Shown one piece after another: positions 1-5,063 of a stretch of 5,063 nucleotides of DNA. This stretch comes from Bdellovibrionales bacterium (GTDB lineage: Bacteria; Bdellovibrionota; Bdellovibrionia; Bdellovibrionales; UBA1609). The translations under genes and the position numbers were made by a program. The stretch is from assembly GCA_020435085.1 (NCBI GenBank), contig JAGRAB010000062.1, positions 1-5,063 of the forward strand, in the 5' to 3' direction. Under the pieces are notes generated by a model. It made no database searches. It saw only the letters and a list, made by a program, of their open reading frames with translations, and was not told the DNA's origin. Each line of letters starts with the position of its first letter. The first letter of the stretch is position 1.

Positions 1-13
1 GTAGAATATTCAA

Positions 14-1399
14 ATGGATCTAGCAACTCGGTTTTTTAAATTTTTGGCAAGTATTCGACTGGCAGTTTTTATTATTATTAGTATTGGTGTGATCTCTGCT
101 ATTGGGACCATATATGAAGCTCGATACGATGCGCGATATGCCCAAGAAATGGTCTATAACTCACCATATATGTGGATCATCATGGGACTTTTAGCGATTA
201 ATTTGATCGCCGTTATGGTAGATCGATGGCCATGGAAAAAGAGACATATAGGCTTCGTACTTGCTCATGTAGGTATTATTCTCATGCTTCTTGGCTCTGT
301 TTTTACAAAGTTTTACGGAGTTGATGGATCCATTTCTTTTGATATTGGCCAATCGAATAGATACGTCACTCTTCAAGAGCATGAGCTCTCAGTTTACTCC
401 TCATTTGCCGATTCACGAATGACGGAAATGGTAAAAATGGATGTCAATTTTTTTAAAAACCCTCCCTCTGAAGATCATCCATTTCTTTTGAGTTTTGGAA
501 ATAAATCTGTCTCTATAAAAAAATATTATCATTATGGAATTCGTCAATCGTCGATCAATTCTTCAGAGGATACTGTTGATGGACCAGGTGTTCGATTTCA
601 GCTGCAAAATAAAAATGTCAGCCTCAGTGAATGGCTCATTCGACCACAAGCTAAAAACTATGAATCTATAAATATGGGACCTGCAAGAGTGATTTTAAGT
701 GATGGTTCTTATCAGTATCAGGGTGGGAACGAGGTCGTCTTAGAAGCCATGCCAGAGAGTTCAGCAATTCAATATAAAATCTTTACATCGAGTCGAGGAG
801 GGCTTTCGTCATCTGGGGAAATTCATGCCGGAGAGTCTGTGGAAACGGGGTGGATGGGCTTAACCTTAAGAATTTTACGTTTTTTACCTAGGGCCAAAGA
901 AACAATTAGTTATACAAGAGAACAATATCCGAACAAACTGACACATCCAGCGATTTACCTTGAGTATGAAGGAAAACCTTATTGGATGGCATTGAATTCT
1001 GTTCTTCGTTTTTATGATTCCGACAAAGTTTATATCGTAGTTTTTGGGAATAAACGCATCAATATTGGGTTTGATATGAAACTAACCCAATTTAAAATGA
1101 GCAAATATCAGGGGACAAACCGTGCAGCAACTTATGAAAGTGATGTTGATGTTCCTGAGTTGGGTTCTGTTAATATTTCGATGAATGAACCATTAAAATA
1201 TAATGGATTTATATTTTATCAGGCGAGTTTTGAGCAGGATGAAAAAGGAAAACCTGTGACGTCTATTTTATCAGTGAATTATGACCCAGGACGTGGCCTA
1301 AAATATTTAGGCTCATTTTTATTAGTTTTGGGCTCCATCATTCTTTTTTACTTCAAACGAGGGTTTTTTCTTAAAAAACCTAAAGGACAACAGTCATGA
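14..1399 (+). CDS. resB: ResB/Ccs1-family cytochrome c biogenesis protein (System II)
   Basis: Membrane partner of CcsA in System II cytochrome c maturation, which moves haem across the cytoplasmic membrane and helps attach it to apocytochromes. The 461-residue protein shows the ResB layout: membrane segments at about 13-33, 52-70 and 77-97, a large periplasmic domain (about 98-428), and a last membrane segment (about 429-447) with a Lys-rich cytoplasmic tail. Family-like stretches include LAHVGIILMLLGS, with His85 inside the third helix (the position expected for the membrane haem-ligand His), PLKYNGFIFYQ near 393-403, and NYDPGRGLKYLGS leading into the last helix. I saw no cysteine, so a haem/chaperone role is more likely than thiol chemistry. 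The start is fixed by an in-frame TAG at 2-4 with ATG 14 the only ATG after it; the 13 visible upstream bases show no strong ribosome binding site. It overlaps ccsA by 4 bases. The family call is firm; the symbol could equally be ccsB or ccs1. Confidence 0.9.
   Translation: MDLATRFFKFLASIRLAVFIIISIGVISAIGTIYEARYDARYAQEMVYNSPYMWIIMGLLAINLIAVMVDRWPWKKRHIGFVLAHVGIILMLLGSVFTKFYGVDGSISFDIGQSNRYVTLQEHELSVYSSFADSRMTEMVKMDVNFFKNPPSEDHPFLLSFGNKSVSIKKYYHYGIRQSSINSSEDTVDGPGVRFQLQNKNVSLSEWLIRPQAKNYESINMGPARVILSDGSYQYQGGNEVVLEAMPESSAIQYKIFTSSRGGLSSSGEIHAGESVETGWMGLTLRILRFLPRAKETISYTREQYPNKLTHPAIYLEYEGKPYWMALNSVLRFYDSDKVYIVVFGNKRINIGFDMKLTQFKMSKYQGTNRAATYESDVDVPELGSVNISMNEPLKYNGFIFYQASFEQDEKGKPVTSILSVNYDPGRGLKYLGSFLLVLGSIILFYFKRGFFLKKPKGQQS
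1382..1387 (+). promoter_or_regulatory. Ribosome binding site of ccsA
   Basis: AAAGGA lies 8 bases before the ccsA ATG and inside the last codons of resB. With the ATGA overlap it supports coupled translation of the two genes and fixes the ccsA start. Confidence 0.7.
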
Positions 1400-3090
1400 G
1401 AAATTTAATAAAACTTATTTTTGTCATCATTTTGCCAATGATTTCATGGAATGTAAGTGCAGATGTGATAGATCCTTTAAAAAAGATTCCGGTGCAAGAT
1501 TTAGGTCGCTTAAAGCCATTTGATACATTTGCTCGTGAGAGTCTCTACTTGGTCTACGGTAAAAAAACATACACACCTCCAGAAGATTTGGAGCAAAAAG
1601 ATAAGGATAAAAAACCAAAAACTCGAAGTGCAACAGATGTGGTATTTACATGGATGCTCATTCCTACTTATTGGGATGAACAAGAGATTATCGAAATTCG
1701 TCATAGTGGACTGCGAGAAGCCTTAAAGTTGACCAATGGTCATAAAATTCGATTCAGCCCAAAAGAACTTTTTTTGAATGAGCGTATGAGTCTTCTTTTT
1801 CAAGAACTTAAAAACCAACAAACAGCTCAAAATAAACTCAATCCCTATTACCAAGCTGTTCAACGATTGCAAAATCAGATGGCTGTTTATCATATGATTA
1901 AAACAGGACATGGGCTTCATGTCGTTCCTCAGCCTGATTCTGATACATGGCTGAGTGTTGCTGAGCTTCAAGGGCCATTGGCTGAAAAATTTAGTGAAAT
2001 TACAAGGGCCATTGTAGGTGCTGTTTCACAAAATGAAGATAATAAGGAAGCAAATATTTCGTCAACGCAAGTGCAAAAAGCCGTCGATGATTTTATTGCA
2101 GCAGCTAAAGCCAATGCTCCAGAGAAGTATGCACTCCCTTGGCGTATTGACCTAGAAGTTCATTACAATGAATTCCATCCATTTATGTATGCCTGGATTC
2201 TTTATTTATTGTGTGCCATTTTTATGATTTCACATATTATTACAGATCGAAAATCATTTTATAAAGTCGGTTGGATACTCCTTCTCGGAGGCTTTGCTCT
2301 CCATGCTTATGGCATGGTTGTGCGAGTGATTTTATCTGGACGTCCACCTGTATCGAATATGTATGAAACTGTTGTGTGGGTGCCTTGGGGAACACTGCTT
2401 TTTGCAATGATTCTTGAACGGACTCAAAAGTGGAAGCTTCTTATTCCTGCAGCTACGTGTGTGGCGATACTTTGTTTAATTCTTACAGATATCGCTCCAT
2501 CTGTTTTGGATGCAAGTATTCAACCTCTTGAGCCAGTCTTGCGCTCAACATTTTGGCTGAGTACGCATGTATTGATTATTACAATTAGCTATGCGGCGTT
2601 TTTTCTTGCCTTTGCTTTAGGGGACTTATTGATGTTTTATTACCTTTCCGATGAAAAAAAATATGCCAAGCAAATTCAAAATGGGACGCGTTCTATTTAT
2701 AGGAGTATACAAATAGGAGTGGTTCTACTCGCTGCGGGAATTATTCTTGGAGGCGTTTGGGCGGATTATTCTTGGGGGCGTTTTTGGGGTTGGGACCCTA
2801 AAGAAACTTGGGCTTTGATCGCTTTACTTGGCTACATTGCCATACTTCATGGACGACTAGTGGGGTGGATTCAACCATTTGCATTAGCCGCATGGTCAGT
2901 GATTGCTTTTGGTTTAGTGATTATGGCCTGGTATGGAGTGAATTTTGTTTTAGGTGCGGGACTTCACTCCTACGGGTTTGGAGCCGGTGGTGTTGAATAT
3001 GTATCGGCTTTCGTTGCAGCCCATATTTTGTTTGTTGCCTATGTTGCAACCGTGCGTCATAGTCGTTTGAAAGCAAAGCCTATAAATTAA
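1396..3090 (+). CDS. ccsA: CcsA/ResC-family haem handling protein with long N-terminal periplasmic domain
   Basis: The haem-handling half of the System II cytochrome c synthetase; it presents haem at the outer face of the membrane for attachment to CXXCH sites. The 564 residues begin with a probable signal peptide or anchor (hydrophobic to about 22, VSA|DV). A soluble periplasmic region (about 23-260) follows, starting with a conserved-looking VQDLGRLKPFDTFARE at 33-48. From about 262 come eight or nine membrane helices. Hallmarks seen: RPPVSNMYE (316-324), the WWD haem-binding region W455 to W472 containing WGRFWGWDPKETW, the candidate external haem-ligand His391 (STHV) and His524 (GLHSYGFG), and His485 (ILHGR) in the helix after WWD. 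A lone CcsA is usually about 300-350 residues, so the extra N-terminal region is notable: it resembles the linker between the CcsB and CcsA halves in fused CcsBA proteins. No frameshift is visible and all key residues are present. It overlaps resB by 4 bases, so the two are almost certainly co-transcribed. Confidence 0.93.
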   Translation: MRNLIKLIFVIILPMISWNVSADVIDPLKKIPVQDLGRLKPFDTFARESLYLVYGKKTYTPPEDLEQKDKDKKPKTRSATDVVFTWMLIPTYWDEQEIIEIRHSGLREALKLTNGHKIRFSPKELFLNERMSLLFQELKNQQTAQNKLNPYYQAVQRLQNQMAVYHMIKTGHGLHVVPQPDSDTWLSVAELQGPLAEKFSEITRAIVGAVSQNEDNKEANISSTQVQKAVDDFIAAAKANAPEKYALPWRIDLEVHYNEFHPFMYAWILYLLCAIFMISHIITDRKSFYKVGWILLLGGFALHAYGMVVRVILSGRPPVSNMYETVVWVPWGTLLFAMILERTQKWKLLIPAATCVAILCLILTDIAPSVLDASIQPLEPVLRSTFWLSTHVLIITISYAAFFLAFALGDLLMFYYLSDEKKYAKQIQNGTRSIYRSIQIGVVLLAAGIILGGVWADYSWGRFWGWDPKETWALIALLGYIAILHGRLVGWIQPFALAAWSVIAFGLVIMAWYGVNFVLGAGLHSYGFGAGGVEYVSAFVAAHILFVAYVATVRHSRLKAKPIN

Positions 3091-3166
3091 GCGATTCAAA
3101 GCTTGAAGGGTGAAGGTTTCATCAAAATAATTTATTTTTCATTTCTTTTTAAAGTTCACTGATATT

Positions 3167-3198
3167 CCTCAAAGTCGCTACTAGAGTGACTTTCGAGG
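3167..3198 (+). terminator. Bulged hairpin, possible terminator of the ccs unit
   Basis: CCTC plus AAAGTCGCT (3167-3179) pairs with AGTGACTTT plus GAGG (3185-3198). This gives 13 base pairs with one G-U pair, a single bulged C at 3194 and a 5-base loop ACTAG. It lies 77 bases after the ccsA stop. A run of seven T occurs at 3218-3224, but 20 bases separate it from the stem, so this is not a classic intrinsic terminator. It could instead be a 3' end stabiliser or part of a regulatory leader. Confidence 0.4.
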
Positions 3199-3251
3199 CA
3201 CAATCATTTTAAGTGTATTTTTTTAGCAACAATCTTTATGTGACTTTTGAG
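3168..3251. repeat. Three copies of a GTGACTTT-GAG motif, one inverted
   Basis: GTGACTTTCGAG (3186-3197) recurs as GTGACTTTTGAG (3240-3251), 11 of 12 bases identical. An inverted, one-base-shorter version, CTCAAAGTCGC, starts at 3168. The inverted copy can pair with either direct copy, so two alternative hairpins are possible. This might be a protein-binding site array, an RNA switch or chance in AT-rich DNA. Confidence 0.4.
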
Positions 3252-3304
3252 AAAAATCTTTAAAAAATTTCAGCCATTGTTTTGATTTTATTGAGATTTC
3301 GTCG

Positions 3305-3334
3305 TTGCCATCTTGTGGACTCTCTTTGTATTAA
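3305..3334 (+). promoter_or_regulatory. actA: Possible sigma-70-type promoter for the act operon
   Basis: TTGCCA (3305-3310) and TATTAA (3329-3334) are spaced by 18 bases and resemble -35 and -10 hexamers. Transcription would start near 3341, leaving a leader of about 90 bases before actA. It is the best pair I found in the gap, but such matches are common in AT-rich DNA, and readthrough from ccsA is not excluded. Confidence 0.35.
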
Positions 3335-3364
3335 GTGAGATGCATTTGAAAACTAAATGATTAA

Positions 3365-3394
3365 AAAAACGAGTGAATCAGGTCAGTCGTTTTT
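3365..3394 (+). promoter_or_regulatory. Hairpin in the actA leader, attenuator-like
   Basis: AAAAACGA (3365-3372) is perfectly complementary to TCGTTTTT (3387-3394). Inside, after a G-G mismatch, TGA (3374-3376) pairs with TCA (3383-3385) around the loop ATCAGG. The A and T runs flanking a small G/C-containing core look like a weak intrinsic terminator that could work in both directions. It ends 36 bases before the actA ATG, which leaves little room for a promoter after it. A leader attenuator or mRNA-stabilising structure therefore seems more likely than a plain operon terminator. Confidence 0.35.
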
Positions 3395-3430
3395 GGTGTC
3401 ATCCTTTGAGTTGAATAGGGTTGTGATAGT

Positions 3431-3964
3431 ATGGGAAAAAAAATTGTTGGTGCCCTCGTCGTATTAGGCGTGCTTGGTGGCCTCTCAGCTTTTGTATACG
3501 CACTTACAAACAACAAAATGGAATTGGGATATAATAAAGGGTATGCTCCCGATCAGCCGATTCCTTTTTCGCATGAACTTCATGCAGGACAATACCAAAT
3601 AAATTGTAAGTATTGTCACTCGAATGCCGGTCAGTCTCGGCATGCAACAGTTCCCAGCCTCAATATTTGTATGAATTGTCATATGGTCGTCAAAACAGAT
3701 AGCCCATGGATTCAACAAATTTCAGAAGCTTATAATAAAGGGGAGTCTGTGGCTTGGCAAAAAGTGCATTTACTTCCTGATCATGTGAAGTTTAATCACT
3801 CGGCTCATATTCTTGCCGGAAAAGAATGTCAAACCTGTCATGGGCCGGTCGAACAAATGCCTGTGGTCTATCAATGGTCAAGTCTTTCTATGGGCTGGTG
3901 TGTAAACTGTCATCGTCAACCTGAAAACAATGCTCCCGTGAATTGCGGGACTTGCCACTATTAA
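3431..3964 (+). CDS. actA: ActA, pentahaem c-type cytochrome of alternative complex III
   Basis: Electron-transfer subunit of ACIII, the quinol-oxidising complex that replaces cytochrome bc1. The 177-residue protein starts with a positively charged tip and one hydrophobic segment (about 5-25) that should export it and anchor it facing the periplasm. Five CXXCH motifs follow: Cys59-His63 (CKYCH), Cys80-His84 (CMNCH), Cys133-His137 (CQTCH), Cys157-His161 (CVNCH) and Cys172-His176 (CGTCH, next to the C-terminus). Extra histidines (48, 51, 71, 113, 118, 123, 126) can supply distal ligands. Five haems match the count known for ActA, and the next gene, actB, supports the call over a generic cytochrome c3/c7. 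The start is fixed by an in-frame TAG at 3416-3418 with no other start codon between; the only ribosome-binding-like sequence is a weak AGGG 10 bases upstream. The haems are presumably attached by the System II genes just upstream. actB follows after 14 bases. Confidence 0.9.
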   Translation: MGKKIVGALVVLGVLGGLSAFVYALTNNKMELGYNKGYAPDQPIPFSHELHAGQYQINCKYCHSNAGQSRHATVPSLNICMNCHMVVKTDSPWIQQISEAYNKGESVAWQKVHLLPDHVKFNHSAHILAGKECQTCHGPVEQMPVVYQWSSLSMGWCVNCHRQPENNAPVNCGTCHY

Positions 3965-3969
3965 GAGGA
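3964..3969 (+). promoter_or_regulatory. Ribosome binding site of actB
   Basis: AGAGGA, beginning on the last base of the actA stop codon, lies 9 bases before ATG 3979. It selects that ATG over ATG 3969, which is in another frame and stops after 11 codons. Confidence 0.7.
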
Positions 3970-3978
3970 TGTGCGGCA

Positions 3979-5063
3979 ATGGGCGAAGTGCAAAACGAAA
4001 ATAATTCTGGTTCTTCAAAATATTGGTTAAGTTTGGATCAATGGAGAAATGATCCTGAGTTTCAAAAACTAGCTGAAAACGAATTTCAATCAAGTCCTAT
4101 GGCTGAGAGCAAAGAAGATGGTTGGGCAAGGCGTGAGTTTTTAAAGCTCATGGGTGCAAGCATGGCTTTAACCAGTTTTGGTTGTGTTCGCCGTCCTGCT
4201 CAAAAAATTGTGCCTTATGCAAAAAGACCCCAAGAGGTTTCCCCAGGCTTAGCTAACTTTTATGCCTCTTCATTTGTAGACGGCATGGAAGGATTTGGAA
4301 TTGTTGTTACGACAAGAGAAGGGCGTCCTATTAAAGTGGAAGGCAACACGGACCATCCATTGAATCAAGGGGGAATGAGTGCAAGGGCCCATGCTCATAT
4401 ATTAAGTCTATATGATCCAGATCGATTAACAGAACCAAAAGAAAACATTCTCAACCCGAAAAAAACAAATAAAGAAACCGTTTCTGTGTCTTATGATGTT
4501 GCTGATAAGGCAATTATTGAAAAATTAAAAAACACAAAAGTGGCTTTATTAACAAGTTCTGTGAAGTCTCCCTCTGTTCAAGCTCTTGTGAGTGATTTTA
4601 AAAATGCTTTTGGAGTCACACATTATATTTGGAATGAGCAAGATTACTCTGTAGAGCTTGCTGCAGATAAAGCCAGCTTCGGAAGTGCAAGTAGTTTAGC
4701 ACGACTTCGATTAGACAAAGCAAAATACATAGTCACAATCGATGCTGATATTCTTGGAACATATTTAAGCCCCACTCAGCAACAAGCGGATTTTGCAAAA
4801 GGCCGACGTCCAGGCAAAGACATGAATAAACTTGTTGCATTTGAATCACTGATGTCTTTGACAGGCTCTAATGCGGATGAGCGATTTCGTATCAAACCAT
4901 CGCAACAGCTCGATGTTGTTATGGGATTGATTTATCAACTCGTTGTCAAAGATGGCAAAAGTTCTTTTGCATCTCAGTCAAGAGTTAAAGAAATTCTTGA
5001 ACCATTCTCGAATGCAGCTGCTCGAATGGGTATTGAGGAAGTGGCATTCTCTCAGGTGGCTGA
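3979..5063 (+). CDS. actB: ActB, molybdopterin-oxidoreductase-like iron-sulfur subunit of alternative complex III (N-terminal part)
   Basis: Large periplasmic subunit of ACIII, related to the molybdoenzyme (CISM) superfamily; in ACIII it carries iron-sulfur clusters rather than working as a molybdenum enzyme. The frame is open through 361 codons to the window edge; family members are about 1000 residues, so roughly the first third is present. The first 50 residues, with KYWLSLDQWRNDPEF and EFQSSP, match the extended Tat translocation domain (TIGR04519 type) of these proteins. The twin-arginine motif ARREFLKLMG (50-59) and a short hydrophobic stretch lead to Cys69 in TSFGC, possibly a lipid-attachment site. 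Then come family-like KIVPYAKRP, VVTTREGRPIKVEGN (110-124), DHPLNQGG (126-133) and ILSLYDPDRL (141-150). Cys69 is the only cysteine so far, which fits ActB, whose cluster-binding domain lies in the C-terminal part. A related polysulfide reductase-type protein is possible, but the pentahaem gene before it favours ActB. Confidence 0.9.
   Translation, partial: MGEVQNENNSGSSKYWLSLDQWRNDPEFQKLAENEFQSSPMAESKEDGWARREFLKLMGASMALTSFGCVRRPAQKIVPYAKRPQEVSPGLANFYASSFVDGMEGFGIVVTTREGRPIKVEGNTDHPLNQGGMSARAHAHILSLYDPDRLTEPKENILNPKKTNKETVSVSYDVADKAIIEKLKNTKVALLTSSVKSPSVQALVSDFKNAFGVTHYIWNEQDYSVELAADKASFGSASSLARLRLDKAKYIVTIDADILGTYLSPTQQQADFAKGRRPGKDMNKLVAFESLMSLTGSNADERFRIKPSQQLDVVMGLIYQLVVKDGKSSFASQSRVKEILEPFSNAAARMGIEEVAFSQVA

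Larger units (their letters stand above)
3091..3430. other. Intergenic region between ccsA and actA
   Basis: This 340-base stretch is more AT-rich than the flanking genes and separates the maturation genes from the act operon. I found no convincing reading frame with a ribosome binding site, no tRNA and no CRISPR-like spacing. It holds two hairpins, a family of short repeats and one promoter-like pair of hexamers, listed separately. Its size and content fit the end of one transcription unit and the promoter plus leader of the next. Confidence 0.7.

Noticed and set aside
191..382. Antisense open frame of 63 codons within resB
   Set aside because: It lies opposite the membrane helices of a well-supported gene, has no recognisable domain, and is a typical by-product of AT-rich coding DNA.
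1427..1971. Several short open frames on both strands inside the first part of ccsA
   Set aside because: All are 64-82 codons, overlap each other or the real gene and show no family motifs; the ccsA frame has the clear signal peptide and conserved residues.
2808..2996. Alternative + frame inside the WWD region of ccsA
   Set aside because: It is the +1 shadow of the conserved WWD/His region; its Trp- and Cys-rich translation is a frame artefact.
3095..3107. TTCAA-AGC-TTGAA palindrome just after ccsA as a terminator
   Set aside because: The stem has only five mostly A-T pairs and a three-base loop, and is followed by GGGTGAAGG rather than a T run.
3406..3432. TTGAGT and TAGTAT as a promoter next to the actA start
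   Set aside because: The 15-base spacing is poor and the -10 would overlap the start codon, so the transcript would begin inside actA.
3436..3443. Run of eight A near the start of actA as a phase-variation tract
   Set aside because: Similar A runs occur elsewhere in the window (for example around 2654-2661 and 1561-1567), encode Lys codons and are expected from the base composition.
3969..4004. ATG at 3969 as the actB start
   Set aside because: It is in a different frame and stops after 11 codons; ATG 3979 is in frame with the Tat signal and well spaced from AGAGGA.
3485..4093. Antisense frames over actA and the start of actB
   Set aside because: They run opposite the CXXCH-bearing and Tat-signal-bearing genes, with no domain or ribosome binding support.

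Overview
The window carries two adjacent gene blocks on the + strand, both concerned with c-type cytochromes and respiration. The first is a two-gene System II (Ccs/Res) cytochrome c maturation unit: a ResB/Ccs1-type protein (14-1399) and a CcsA/ResC-type haem handling protein with a long periplasmic extension (1396-3090). They overlap by 4 bases (ATGA). The second block, after a 340-base AT-rich gap, is the start of an alternative complex III (ACIII, act) operon: the pentahaem cytochrome ActA (3431-3964), then the N-terminal part of the molybdopterin-oxidoreductase-like subunit ActB (3979 to the window end, cut off).

The two blocks fit together functionally. CcsB and CcsA deliver and attach haem to CXXCH motifs outside the cytoplasmic membrane, and ActA directly downstream has five such motifs. 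ACIII oxidises quinol and passes electrons towards cytochrome c or a terminal oxidase, so the locus looks like a respiratory-chain island. The remaining act genes (actC-F) and perhaps oxidase genes would be expected to the right, but are not in the window.

The organism appears to be a Gram-negative bacterium with AT-rich DNA. Clear Shine-Dalgarno sequences precede ccsA (AAAGGA) and actB (AGAGGA), which argues against Bacteroidota, where such sites are usually weak or missing, although Bacteroidota also carry ACIII. A deltaproteobacterial-type lineage such as Bdellovibrionota is a reasonable guess, but this is inference from gene content and cannot be settled from the window.

The gap (3091-3430) holds a 13-bp bulged hairpin, three related copies of a GTGACTTT-GAG motif in both orientations, a possible sigma-70-type promoter and an 8-bp A/T-flanked hairpin 36 bases before actA. 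No small gene was recognised there. Nothing in the window is clearly a new system. The most useful second looks are the split CcsB/CcsA with its fusion-like periplasmic domain, the possible leader control of the act operon, and the atypical Tat/lipobox N-terminus of ActB.
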